64,000 nt of DNA from Candidatus Gastranaerophilales bacterium (GCA_900769645.1 CAAGHI010000006.1:1-64000), one strand, 5' to 3'; counted from the first letter of the stretch, positions 24,132 through 33,239 are shown. A program made the numbers and translations. The notes: generated by a model from the sequence alone, not told the origin.

Positions 24132-25646
24132 TTAAATATTATGAAATTTATACGCATCTTCAATATCAACAGGCATTTCCTTGTACTCACAAGTGTTTAT
24201 AGCCTTATCAAGATAATCGAACAATTCCTGTTTAAATTTCGGATGTGCACAATTTTCGATAATTGTTTTGGCTCTTTCTATCGGGTCTAAACCTCTTAAA
24301 TCTGCAACCCCTTGTTCTGTAATAAGTGCGTGGATTTCATGGATTGTATGGTCAACGTGACTAACAAGTGGGACAATACAAGAGATTTCTCCATTTTTTG
24401 CAGTAGATTTTGTGATAAAAATTGATAGTCCAGCATTTTCGCAATAATCGCCAGAACCGCCGACACCATTCATCAAACGACAACCGTTAATGTATGAAGA
24501 ATTAGTGTTACCATAAATATCTGCCTCAATAACTGTGTTAATCGCAATTATACCAAGTCTTCTGATAACTTCGGGGTGGTTACTGATTTCTTGCGGTCTT
24601 AGTACAATTTTATCTTTATATTTTTCAAAGTTTTTAAAGAACTCATCAATCTTATCCCAAGAGATTGTCAAGGACGTACCCGATGCACATTTAACTTTTC
24701 CTGCCTCAATAAGGTCGAAAATTGAATTTTGCAAAACTTCTGAATATACTGTTAAATCTTCAAAATCAGAATCTTTCAAACATTCTAAAACTGCATTTGA
24801 AACACTGCCGACACCTGCCTGAATGGGAGGAAGCGGATTACACAATCTTTTATGTTCAACTTCATTTTTCAAAAAGTTAACCAAATTTTTAGCCATAGCA
24901 TCAAATTCCGCATCAGATGGTACAACTTTCCTTCCATTATCAGGAATTGTGCTGTGAACAACAGCAACAACTCTATCAAAATCACATTTTATATAAGGTG
25001 TTCCAATTCTATCGTCAACTTTTGTAATTGGAATAGGTTTTGTATATGGAGGATTTTCAGGAGAATAAACATCATGAACCCCTTCTAAAGACGCTGGAAC
25101 ATAAGTATTTACTTCAATTATAATTTTGTCCGCACATTCTGCATATATGTTAGAAGTACCAACAGAAGTTGTCGGAATAATATTTCCGTTTTCATCAATC
25201 GCAGTTGCTTCAATTATTGCAACATCAACATGGTTTAAGAAATTTCTTTTTACCCATACAGGCATCAAACCAAGCGGAACATCATGATAGCCGACTTTCC
25301 CGTCATTAATCGCATTTCTCAAATCTTTATTGGTTTGGTAAGGAATACGTTTTTTTAAAGCTCCTTTTCTTGCAAGTTCACCATCAAACTCATCTCCGAG
25401 AGAAGCTCCTGAATAAACTGTTAAATCAAGCTTTTCACCGTTATCTGCACGTTTGGCAAGCTCTCCTGCAATAACTTTAGGATAACCTGCAATCGTAAAA
25501 CCACTAACACCAAGTGTCATATTAGGGTTTATAAACTTTGCAGCCTCAGCCGGTTCCATAACTTTAGTTAAATATCTTTTATCTCTAATCCTTTTTTCAA
25601 ATTCTTTGTTCACAGTCTTTACCTCACTTACTCTTTCATTTACCAA
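24132..25646 (-). CDS. cat1: Succinyl-CoA:acetate/acyl CoA-transferase (Cat1/AarC family)
   Basis: The 504-residue enzyme belongs to the acetyl-CoA hydrolase/transferase family, class I CoA-transferases that move CoA between acyl groups through a glutamyl-CoA intermediate. The expected catalytic Glu is Glu303 in YSEVLQNSIFD; GVGSVSNAV and NGVGGSGDYCENA are the CoA-binding loops. With sucD and 4hbD beside it, the likely reaction is acetyl-CoA + succinate to succinyl-CoA + acetate, as for Cat1 of Clostridium kluyveri. It is the first gene of a minus-strand operon that ends with the two-component regulator, and is divergent from sucD. Confidence 0.88.
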   Translation of the reverse strand: MVNERVSEVKTVNKEFEKRIRDKRYLTKVMEPAEAAKFINPNMTLGVSGFTIAGYPKVIAGELAKRADNGEKLDLTVYSGASLGDEFDGELARKGALKKRIPYQTNKDLRNAINDGKVGYHDVPLGLMPVWVKRNFLNHVDVAIIEATAIDENGNIIPTTSVGTSNIYAECADKIIIEVNTYVPASLEGVHDVYSPENPPYTKPIPITKVDDRIGTPYIKCDFDRVVAVVHSTIPDNGRKVVPSDAEFDAMAKNLVNFLKNEVEHKRLCNPLPPIQAGVGSVSNAVLECLKDSDFEDLTVYSEVLQNSIFDLIEAGKVKCASGTSLTISWDKIDEFFKNFEKYKDKIVLRPQEISNHPEVIRRLGIIAINTVIEADIYGNTNSSYINGCRLMNGVGGSGDYCENAGLSIFITKSTAKNGEISCIVPLVSHVDHTIHEIHALITEQGVADLRGLDPIERAKTIIENCAHPKFKQELFDYLDKAINTCEYKEMPVDIEDAYKFHNI

Positions 25647-25649
25647 TAG

Positions 25650-25666
25650 TTTATCATATTGATAAA
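25650..25666. promoter_or_regulatory. Palindrome in the cat1-sucD divergent promoter region, candidate operator
   Basis: TTTATCA, TAT, TGATAAA is a perfect 7-bp inverted repeat lying 4 bases before the cat1 start codon, in the 179-base region between the divergent operons. CitB/DcuR-type regulators bind AT-rich sites, so it is a candidate site for the local response regulator. Only position and symmetry support this. Confidence 0.4.
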
Positions 25667-25825
25667 ATTTGTATGTGCTAACGAAATTAAAAAAAATAGT
25701 TTGGAAAGTAAAGAAAGTTTTAAATAACGCAAAAAAATTTTTATACTTACAAAAGAATGTACAAAATTGAATTACAAAACTAACATATTGCTATAGGTTG
25801 AAATTGTAAGAAAGGAAATATAAAA

Positions 25826-27211
25826 ATGGAAAACGAAATTAGTGCAGAAGAATTGATTAATTCGTTAGTTGAAAAAGCTCATAAAGCTCAACAAGAATTT
25901 GAATCATTTTCTCAAGAACAAACAGATGCTATTGTTAAAGAAATTGGTAAAGTCGTTTATGATAGAGCTGAAGAATTAGCCAGAATGACAGTTGATGAAA
26001 CTAAAATGGGTGTTTATGAAGACAAAGTTGCAAAATGCCACGGTAAATCAAAATGTATTTGGAACAGTTTGAAAGGCAAAAAATCTGTAGGGATTATTGA
26101 AGAAAATAAAGAAACAGAAATTATCAAAGTTGCAAAAGCAAAAGGTGTAGTTGGTGCAGTAACCCCTGTAACAAATCCTGTTGTAACTCCAATGTGTAAT
26201 ATTATGTTTGCTATTAAAGGTCAAAACGCAATTATTATTGCTCCGCACCCAAGAGCAGAACATGTAAACAAATACGTTGTAGATCTGTTTAGAGAAATTT
26301 TGAAAAAACACAACGCTCCTGTTGATTTAATTCAAACAATCGAAAAATCATCAATTGATGCTACAAATGAATTAATGAAAAAAGTTGATGTAGTTGTAGC
26401 AACAGGCGGTGGCGGTATGGTTAAAGCTGCTTATTCATCAGGTCACCCTGCATTAGGTGTTGGTCCTGGTAACGTTCAAGTTATTATGGATAGAGGAATT
26501 GACTACGAAGATGCCGTTAAGAAAATTATCATCGGCAGAACTTTTGATAATGGTATCATTTGTTCAGGTGAACAAGCCGTATTCATTCCAAAAGAAGATT
26601 TTAATAAAGTTCTTGACTTGTTTAGAAAAAACGGCGTATTTGTTGTTGAAGATGAAGCATCAATTAAGAAATTTGCTGATACAATCTTCCCTGAAAACGG
26701 TCCAATCAATAGAAAAATTGTTGGTCAATCTGTTCAAACAATTGCAAAACTTGCTGATGTTGAAGTTCCGGAAGGTACAAGAATGATTTTGATTAAGGCA
26801 AGGGCAATCGGTAAAGGCAGCGGCGAACCTTTATGTCGTGAAAAAATGTGTCCTGTAATGATTACTGCTCCTTACGATACATTTGAAGATGCTATTAAAC
26901 TTGCTCAATCAGATTTGGAATACGAAGGAAAAGGTCATACAGCATCAATTCATTCAAATGATATGGAACATGTCCGTTATGCAGGTGAAAATTTGACGGT
27001 AAGTCGTTTAATTGTTAACCAATCCTCATCAACAGGTGCAGGCGGCAGTTTGTATAATGGCTTTGCTCCAACTACAACATTAGGTTGTGGATCTTGGGGT
27101 AACAACAGTATTTCAGAAAACTTGAATTACACTCACTTAATTAACGTTTCTCAAATCGGACTTTATAATAAGGATAAAAAAGTTCCGACAGATGAAGAAA
27201 TTTGGGCTTAA
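25826..27211 (+). CDS. sucD: CoA-acylating succinate-semialdehyde dehydrogenase
   Basis: The 461-residue aldehyde dehydrogenase interconverts succinyl-CoA and succinate semialdehyde with NAD(P)H. The catalytic Cys246 lies in DNGIICSGEQA, and the Rossmann region has VVATGGGGMVKAAYSSG and PALGVGPGNV, as in acylating dehydrogenases such as EutE, AdhE and SucD. The lack of an ordinary ALDH Glu motif and the presence of the C-terminal GAGGSLYNGFAPTTTLGCGS stretch are typical of this acylating group. Substrate choice rests on the neighbours. Ribosome site GAAAGGAAA; 4hbD follows by 72 bases. Confidence 0.87.
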   Translation: MENEISAEELINSLVEKAHKAQQEFESFSQEQTDAIVKEIGKVVYDRAEELARMTVDETKMGVYEDKVAKCHGKSKCIWNSLKGKKSVGIIEENKETEIIKVAKAKGVVGAVTPVTNPVVTPMCNIMFAIKGQNAIIIAPHPRAEHVNKYVVDLFREILKKHNAPVDLIQTIEKSSIDATNELMKKVDVVVATGGGGMVKAAYSSGHPALGVGPGNVQVIMDRGIDYEDAVKKIIIGRTFDNGIICSGEQAVFIPKEDFNKVLDLFRKNGVFVVEDEASIKKFADTIFPENGPINRKIVGQSVQTIAKLADVEVPEGTRMILIKARAIGKGSGEPLCREKMCPVMITAPYDTFEDAIKLAQSDLEYEGKGHTASIHSNDMEHVRYAGENLTVSRLIVNQSSSTGAGGSLYNGFAPTTTLGCGSWGNNSISENLNYTHLINVSQIGLYNKDKKVPTDEEIWA

Positions 27212-27283
27212 ATATGTTGTTATAATAAATTCCGGATTGCATAATGTAGTCCGGAATTCTCCTAAAAGAAAGGATTTTTAATC

Positions 27284-28399
27284 ATGAAACAGTTAATATT
27301 AAAACCGGAATTGCATAAATTCCAAACTTGCAAAGAATTTGCAAAAGAATTTGAATTGGGAAAAGATGATTTAATTCTTACTAATGAATATATTTTTAAT
27401 CCATATTTCAAAGAATTAAATTTGCCTGTAAAAACAATTTTCCAAGAAAAATTCGGTGCAGGTGAACCAACAGACATTATGGTTGATGCAATTATTAATG
27501 AAGCCGCAAAATATACTTTCAAAAGAATAATTGCAATCGGCGGTGGTACAATCATTGATATAGCAAAAGTTTTGGCAGTAACAAACGGAGAATCTGTCGA
27601 TAAATTATACGACAAAAAAAATGAATTAAAGAAACATTATGAACTAATTATTATCCCTACAACTTGTGGTACAGGCAGTGAAGTTACAAATATTTCAATC
27701 ATCAACAGAACAAGATTGGGTGTAAAAATGGGATTGACTTCGCCTGAAATGTTTGCAGAAAAGGCAGTTCTAATTCCTGAACTTTTGAAATCATTACCGT
27801 TTAAAGTTTTTGCAACAAGTTCAATTGACGCTTTGGTACATTCTGTTGAATCAAGTTTATCCCCAAAAGCAACCGATTATTCCAAATTATTTGGTTATAA
27901 AGCTATTGAAATGATTATCACAAGCTATCAAAGACTTGTTAAAGAAGGTAAAGAAATTTTGCCTGATTTGATGGATACATTCTTGACGGCAAGCAACTTT
28001 GCTGGTATTGCGTTTGAAACAGCAGGTTGTGCAGCGGTTCACGCATTGAGTTATCCATTGGGTGCAAAATATCACGTTCCACATGGAGAAAGCAATTATG
28101 CCGTATTTACTGGTGTTTTGAAAAATTATATGGAAATTAAACAAGATGGCGAAATCGCAACAATGAATGAATTTTTAGCAAACCTTCTTCATTGCGATGT
28201 AAAAGTAGTTTATGAAGAACTAGAAAACTTGTTGAATTCTGTATTGCAAAAGAAACCTTTGCACGAATACGGTGTAACTGAAAAGGATGCAGAAGATTTC
28301 GCTGAAAGCGTAATGAAAACTCAAGGGCGTTTGATGGCAAATAATTTTGTTGTATTAGATTATGACAGAGTATTAAAAATTTATAAGGAGTTGCTATGA
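27284..28399 (+). CDS. 4hbD: 4-hydroxybutyrate dehydrogenase (iron-type alcohol dehydrogenase)
   Basis: The 371-residue group III (iron-dependent) alcohol dehydrogenase has the NAD-binding GGGTIIDIAKV (about 86-96), TTCGTGSEVT, the metal-binding Asp/His in SSIDALVHSVES and two further His in VHALSYPLGAKYHVPHGESN. The length and PLGAKYHVPHG form fit the 4-hydroxybutyrate dehydrogenase branch, and the adjacent sucD and cat1 reproduce the C. kluyveri set. It reduces succinate semialdehyde to 4-hydroxybutyrate or the reverse. AAAGGA precedes the ATG. It overlaps the next gene by 4 bases (ATGA). Confidence 0.85.
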   Translation: MKQLILKPELHKFQTCKEFAKEFELGKDDLILTNEYIFNPYFKELNLPVKTIFQEKFGAGEPTDIMVDAIINEAAKYTFKRIIAIGGGTIIDIAKVLAVTNGESVDKLYDKKNELKKHYELIIIPTTCGTGSEVTNISIINRTRLGVKMGLTSPEMFAEKAVLIPELLKSLPFKVFATSSIDALVHSVESSLSPKATDYSKLFGYKAIEMIITSYQRLVKEGKEILPDLMDTFLTASNFAGIAFETAGCAAVHALSYPLGAKYHVPHGESNYAVFTGVLKNYMEIKQDGEIATMNEFLANLLHCDVKVVYEELENLLNSVLQKKPLHEYGVTEKDAEDFAESVMKTQGRLMANNFVVLDYDRVLKIYKELL

Positions 28400-28704
28400 G
28401 CTTATTAGAAGCCGGTATGATGGCCAGCTTTGGATTAAGTTGGCCGATTGCAGCATACAAAACTTATAAATGTAAATGCGTACATGGAAAAAGCCTTACT
28501 TTTTCATATTTAATTCTATTTGGATATATTTGCGGAATTTTAAATAAACTTTTGCATAATAATGACTATGTAATTTGGATATATTACGCAAATGCAGTGT
28601 TTCTGTTGCTAGATATGTTTTTGTATTACAGATATAAAAATAATCAGGTCCCCAAAACTGCCGAACTTCCGATAGAAATAAACGAAGAAGTGGAAATTGA
28701 TTAA
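28396..28704 (+). CDS. Small PQ-loop/SemiSWEET-like membrane protein
   Basis: The 102-residue protein has three hydrophobic segments (about 5-20, 33-52 and 58-78) and an acidic cytoplasmic tail. SFGLSWPIAAYKTYKCKCVHGKSL resembles the first helix and PQ-loop of small SemiSWEET-like proteins, with WP where PQ is usual. One such three-helix unit forms a transporter as a dimer. The start codon overlaps the 4hbD stop (ATGA), implying coupled translation and a role with the pathway, perhaps moving a hydroxyacid or lactone; this is inference. Confidence 0.65.
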   Translation: MSLLEAGMMASFGLSWPIAAYKTYKCKCVHGKSLTFSYLILFGYICGILNKLLHNNDYVIWIYYANAVFLLLDMFLYYRYKNNQVPKTAELPIEINEEVEID

Positions 28705-28705
28705 C

Positions 28706-28737
28706 AAAAAACAGCATACTTTAAGTATGCTGTTTTT
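28706..28737. terminator. Terminator of the sucD operon
   Basis: AAAAACAGCATACTT and AAGTATGCTGTTTTT form a 14-bp or longer stem with a tiny loop and a T run. Confidence 0.9.
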
Positions 28738-28764
28738 ATTGTATTAAATTTTTATTTTGTTGAT

Positions 28765-28885
28765 ATAGCAAAATATTCACAGGAAGCCACTGACACGAAT
28801 TTGCAGGTGTGCTTCAGTGTATTTGAATAGTTTCTATAATTAGAACGTCAGTCTTCTTAAAATTCGCGTGAATAGGGGCTAAAAG
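28765..28885 (+). repeat. Structured repeat B, copy 2
   Basis: About 120 bases related to 21458-21580. The stem is ACACGAATTT with AAATTCGCGT (one mismatch). The rest of 28738-29119 holds repeat A copy 2 and no supported gene. Confidence 0.65.
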
Positions 28886-29022
28886 AGATTTATCATTACT
28901 CCCACAAATTATTAATCGGAACTGTAAACATTCCATTTGACCAAGTCATTGTTCGTTCACCGGTATATAGAATAAGTCCGGTAAAATTTATTTACAAAAA
29001 TTTCCAGCGTCTTCTGGCGGGT

Positions 29023-29087
29023 GGAGTTTTTTCTATTATAGGATAAGAATTAGCTTCAAGCCTTTTTTAGTGCCTGTTTTAATAGTT
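29023..29087 (+). repeat. Direct repeat A, copy 2
   Basis: Starts GGAGTTTTTTCTATTAT and matches the sequence at the 3' end of tRNA-Asn (21012-21077). Here no tRNA precedes it. It is a candidate right-hand attachment scar of the 21-29 kb island. Confidence 0.65.
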
Positions 29088-29119
29088 AATTACCTAAAAT
29101 GACTGGTAATTAAATCTAA

Positions 29120-31519
29120 CTATGCTCTTGTTGTTTTGTTCTTATGGAGCCCAGGTTTGTAGACGTCGAATTTGTAATCGCCTGTCGTTGAATATAGCCT
29201 TTCGTCTTTAGATATCTTGACTTCCTGTTTATACTGCTTTCTAAGGGCTTTATTGTTAGAGCCTATTATTTGAATTCCGTCGTCTTCTTTAAACTGTCCG
29301 GCGCGAGTCATTGCACGTTCGAATTCTGCAAAGTAATCCAAGCAGAGTGGAAATTTTTTGTCCTCTAAAATCATTTCTTTTGCACTCGGAAGAATTTCGG
29401 AATCTTGGAATAATGTCTGTTCTTTATTAAGTGCAGTTTTTATTGTTGTTGGATTTTTAGCGTAAAGATTGTTTATAATTGATTCCACAATTGATTTATC
29501 ATTGTTTTCGCCAGATAAATCAAAATGTTCTAATATTTTCGTTATTTGAAGTCGTTCATTTTGGGGTAGCTCAATATAATCGTCTAATTTTAAAAGTTTT
29601 AATGCTGCTTCTTGCGGTGAATATTTTTGACTAATTGTTGTGACAACATCTTGAAACTCTGCGCTATATGAGCTTAGACTTGCCGGATAATTTGCAATAT
29701 TTTCTCTTGCAAGAATGTATTTGCCGGCTTGAATTTTATCAACTGAACCATTTGCTTTTGTCGCAAATTGAGTTGCTTCAATCAAAAACGGATTTTCTTT
29801 ATCGTAAGTTGTTAGTTCAAAATATTTACTCAAGCTTCTTAACTCTGTTTCGAGTTTGTTTGGAGTCACAAGTGAACCGTCTACAATGTGGTTTTGTATT
29901 GTTCTTAAAATGTCGTCTGCAGCTTCTCTTGAGGCTCCAACTGCTTTGGGACGATATACAGAACAAAGTGTTGCTACTTCTTCAAGTTTGTTTTGATATA
30001 ATTTATCAATTGCTGAGTCAAAATTTCTGCAATAATCATTATATTGAGCAACTTGTTTTCTATCTGCGATTAATTTTGCTGCTAATTTTTCTTTTTCTTC
30101 TTGGTTTAATTTATTTGTTCCGTGTGGTTGTAAATTTTGTTCTTTAATTAACTTTATTGCTTGTTCTAATGTTATTTTTTCATCACTAACATCATCTAAA
30201 ATTCTTAAAAATGGAATTAATGCCTCTTTATCTTCTACTGTAAATTGAGAGGAGTCAAAATCAATTAGGCGGTTTAAAATTTCTTCATTTTCGGCAAAAT
30301 CTGAGTTGCCATAGTGCTTAAGTCTAGCTTGTAGTTGTTCTGGTGTAAAGCGTTCGTAATTGCGTTCTGCTTGTTTTATTTTTAAAGCTTTTCGAACGAT
30401 ATCTTTGTCTTTTTCGTTCGGTTTTTCAAATTTATATTGTAAGTCAGAAAAAGTTCGAGGTGAAATGACTCTATCACCTTCTTTATAAGATATCTCTGAT
30501 AATTTTTTACCTTCAAGATATAATTGTCTGAGAACACTCAAAACATACTTGTCATAATCAATCCCAAGTAATTGTTTTTCTTCCGGTGATATTAAATTGG
30601 TCCCAACTATTTCTTTTGTTTGAAAAGAAGAATAATCATCTGAAGTTAGTGCAACTTTAAGTCTGTCTATTAATTTGTCATAAACGTCGATTTCAAAACG
30701 TTTTTTCAAAAATTCTCTATCTATACCGGAAGTTTGGGCAATTTCATCAAGTTTTGAGCGCAGTTCTGCCAATAAGGTTTTTACAGCTTCACTTTTTACA
30801 GCCTGAGGATTCTCAATGTCAACAAAAGTTTCAACGAAATCTTCTATAAAATCTCTATCAAAAGAGTTTACGATTTTATTTGTTATCGTTTCTTGTGGCG
30901 AGGCTGGTAGTTTGATTTTTGGAAATTCCTCTTTGACTTCTTCTATTGTCGAAATATCATTGAGTCGGGAATAATGTTTTTTGTAAACTTTATCCAAATT
31001 CATATCGTCACTTGCAACGGCAGTGTAGAATCTATTTAACAAATTATAGTCATTTTTATCTTTTGCAAGTCGTATTTTTTGTTCTTTCTCTGCTTTTTTA
31101 TATAATGTTTCATAAGTGTTAGTTATTAAATCTTTAACTCTCCATAATACAAAATTTAGAAGCTCATCTTGTGATGTAATAGAAGGATTTTCTTTTATGC
31201 ATTCAAGAGCTCTTTGTTTTATTCTGGTTTTAAATTCTTTTGCAAGACCTTTATATTGCTCTTTCATTAAATTGACAAGTCTTTGATTTTTAACTTCATT
31301 TTGCATTAATCTAATTGTTTGCAAAAGTTTCATTTTGTCATCTATAAAAGAGTTTTTTGAAAGTTTCACCCCTTTAATTGCACCAAAAGGAATTTCAGCC
31401 CCTGACAATTTAGAAAACTCTGGTCTAATGTCGTTTGTGGCATAATTTGTTTTAGAATTATTATTAGGTATAAAGTTGTTGTTTTTTATTAAATTTAACT
31501 GGATTTGCGAAATACGCAT
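29120..31519 (-). CDS. Large helical protein of unknown function
   Basis: The 799-residue product is hydrophilic, strongly charged and helical almost throughout, with no signal peptide, membrane helix or recognisable catalytic motif. The start at 31519 (MRISQIQL) is chosen because AGGAGT lies 4 bases upstream; the frame stays open to 31570 without a ribosome site. Residues 1-60 are Asn-rich and unstructured and end in EIPFGAIKG, the same kind of N-terminal tail as in the 5'-nucleotidase and papain-like proteins. Such a size and character would fit a secreted effector or a structural protein, but this is speculation. Confidence 0.6.
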   Translation of the reverse strand: MRISQIQLNLIKNNNFIPNNNSKTNYATNDIRPEFSKLSGAEIPFGAIKGVKLSKNSFIDDKMKLLQTIRLMQNEVKNQRLVNLMKEQYKGLAKEFKTRIKQRALECIKENPSITSQDELLNFVLWRVKDLITNTYETLYKKAEKEQKIRLAKDKNDYNLLNRFYTAVASDDMNLDKVYKKHYSRLNDISTIEEVKEEFPKIKLPASPQETITNKIVNSFDRDFIEDFVETFVDIENPQAVKSEAVKTLLAELRSKLDEIAQTSGIDREFLKKRFEIDVYDKLIDRLKVALTSDDYSSFQTKEIVGTNLISPEEKQLLGIDYDKYVLSVLRQLYLEGKKLSEISYKEGDRVISPRTFSDLQYKFEKPNEKDKDIVRKALKIKQAERNYERFTPEQLQARLKHYGNSDFAENEEILNRLIDFDSSQFTVEDKEALIPFLRILDDVSDEKITLEQAIKLIKEQNLQPHGTNKLNQEEKEKLAAKLIADRKQVAQYNDYCRNFDSAIDKLYQNKLEEVATLCSVYRPKAVGASREAADDILRTIQNHIVDGSLVTPNKLETELRSLSKYFELTTYDKENPFLIEATQFATKANGSVDKIQAGKYILARENIANYPASLSSYSAEFQDVVTTISQKYSPQEAALKLLKLDDYIELPQNERLQITKILEHFDLSGENNDKSIVESIINNLYAKNPTTIKTALNKEQTLFQDSEILPSAKEMILEDKKFPLCLDYFAEFERAMTRAGQFKEDDGIQIIGSNNKALRKQYKQEVKISKDERLYSTTGDYKFDVYKPGLHKNKTTRA

Positions 31520-31623
31520 AGATACTCCTTTTTTTTTGCCAGTATATAGGAAGAAAAGCTTGAAAACCACTAAACTTGCTAGTTTATTACATTATATTAC
31601 AGGAAAATTTTATTTTACATCTG

Positions 31624-31653
31624 TTGACAATTTGTCTACATCTATTAGATAAT
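31624..31653 (+). promoter_or_regulatory. Promoter of trpS
   Basis: A consensus TTGACA (31624-31629) is followed after 18 bases by GATAAT (31648-31653), about 33 bases before the start codon. Confidence 0.6.
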
Positions 31654-31685
31654 AAAGGCATAGATATTAGAAAGGCTGGATATAG

Positions 31686-32729
31686 ATGGGAAAAGTAATA
31701 TTAACAGGTGACAGACCTACAGGACGCTTGCATATAGGGCATTACGTTGGCTCTTTAAGAGAAAGAGTTGTACTTCAAAATACAGGGGATTTTGATAAAA
31801 TTTTCATTATGATTGCTGATGCTCAGGCGCTTACGGATAACGCAGAAAATCCACAAAAAGTTCGAGATAATATTATTGAAGTTGCGCTTGACTATTTGGC
31901 TTGTGGAATTGATCCTGAAAAATCTACTATTCTTATTCAATCAATGATTCCGGAATTAACTGAATTGACTTTCTATTATATGAATTTGGTAACAGTTGCT
32001 AGAGTTCAAAGAAACCCGACTGTTAAAACAGAAATCAAAATGAGAAATTTTGAAATGAATATTCCTGTTGGTTTCTTTGTTTATCCAATAAGTCAAGCAG
32101 CCGATATCACAGCTTTTGGCGCAACAACTGTTCCTGTCGGAGAAGATCAAAAACCGATGCTTGAACAGTGTCGTGAAATTGTACACCGTTTTAATAATGT
32201 TTATGGCGAAACTCTTGTTGAACCAAATATTATGCTTCCTCAAAATAGTGCTTGTCTTAGACTTCCTGGGCTTGATGGCAAGGCAAAAATGAGCAAATCT
32301 CTTGGTAATTGTATTTACTTGTCTGATGAACCGGAAGATATAAGAAAGAAAATTATGTCTATGTATACGGATCCAAACCACTTGAGAGTTGAAGATCCTG
32401 GAAATACTGAAGATAATCCTGTATTTATATATCTAGATGCTTTCTGTAAAGATGAAGATTTTGCCGAATTTTTGCCTGAGTATAAAAATTTAGATGAATT
32501 AAAAGCGCATTATCAAAGAGGCGGACTTGGTGACGTTAAGGTTAAGAAATTCCTGAATAATGTTATTCAAAAAGAACTTGCACCTATTAGAGAACGTAGA
32601 AAATTTTGGGAACAAAAAACTCCGGAAGTTTACGAAATTTTGAGAAAAGGTTCGCTTTCTGCCAAAGAAGTTGCTGCACAAACTCTTCACAATGTTCGCA
32701 ACGCAATGAAAATTAATTATTTTGAATAA
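31686..32729 (+). CDS. trpS: Tryptophanyl-tRNA synthetase
   Basis: TrpS charges tRNA-Trp. The 347-residue class I synthetase has the HIGH-type motif [14 protein letters not shown] near the N-terminus and the KMSKS motif in [11 protein letters not shown] (about 195-205). The length is normal. AGAAAGG lies upstream of the ATG. A GNAT acetyltransferase gene follows by 24 bases and is probably cotranscribed; a terminator after it ends the unit. Confidence 0.95.
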   Translation: MGKVILTGDRPTGRLHIGHYVGSLRERVVLQNTGDFDKIFIMIADAQALTDNAENPQKVRDNIIEVALDYLACGIDPEKSTILIQSMIPELTELTFYYMNLVTVARVQRNPTVKTEIKMRNFEMNIPVGFFVYPISQAADITAFGATTVPVGEDQKPMLEQCREIVHRFNNVYGETLVEPNIMLPQNSACLRLPGLDGKAKMSKSLGNCIYLSDEPEDIRKKIMSMYTDPNHLRVEDPGNTEDNPVFIYLDAFCKDEDFAEFLPEYKNLDELKAHYQRGGLGDVKVKKFLNNVIQKELAPIRERRKFWEQKTPEVYEILRKGSLSAKEVAAQTLHNVRNAMKINYFE

Positions 32730-32753
32730 AAAGCAGGAAGGCGTTGTCGATTT

Positions 32754-33230
32754 ATGCAAGAAATAAGAATTCGGAAAGCGATTGAAACAGATATTGAGCA
32801 GATTGATAAATTGTTGTATGAAGTGCATAAAATTCATTCTGATGTTCGTCCTGATTTGTTCAAAAAAGGCGCAAAAAAATATACTGATGATGAGTTAAAA
32901 GAGATTATTGTAAATCCTAAAACTCCTGTATTTGTTGCAATGAGTGGCGTAGAACTCGTTGGATATGCTTTTTGTATTCATCAACAACATCTAAATAATA
33001 ACAATATGACTGATGTTAAAACTCTTTATATTGATGATTTGTGTGTTGATGAAAAGGCAAGAGGACAACATGTTGGAAAACAGTTGTATGAGTATGTTTT
33101 GAACTATGCCAAAACAAATGGCTATTACAATATTACCCTGAATGTTTGGGCTTGGAATGAAAGTGCATTAAAGTTTTACGAAAAAATCGGTCTAAAAGTT
33201 CAAAAAATTGGAATGGAAAAGATTTTGTAA
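32754..33230 (+). CDS. GNAT-family N-acetyltransferase
   Basis: The 158-residue protein covers one GNAT domain. The acetyl-CoA binding loop is LCVDEKARGQHVGKQLYEY (the R/Q-x-x-G-x-G/A pattern), preceded by the central strand with TLYIDDL and followed by NVWAWNESALKFYEKIGL, the usual N-x-x-A-x-x-F-Y region near the C-terminus. Substrate unknown; RimI-like protein acetylation and small-molecule acetylation both fit. It follows trpS by 24 bases and ends before a terminator. Confidence 0.85.
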   Translation: MQEIRIRKAIETDIEQIDKLLYEVHKIHSDVRPDLFKKGAKKYTDDELKEIIVNPKTPVFVAMSGVELVGYAFCIHQQHLNNNNMTDVKTLYIDDLCVDEKARGQHVGKQLYEYVLNYAKTNGYYNITLNVWAWNESALKFYEKIGLKVQKIGMEKIL

Positions 33231-33239
33231 TTTCTTAAT

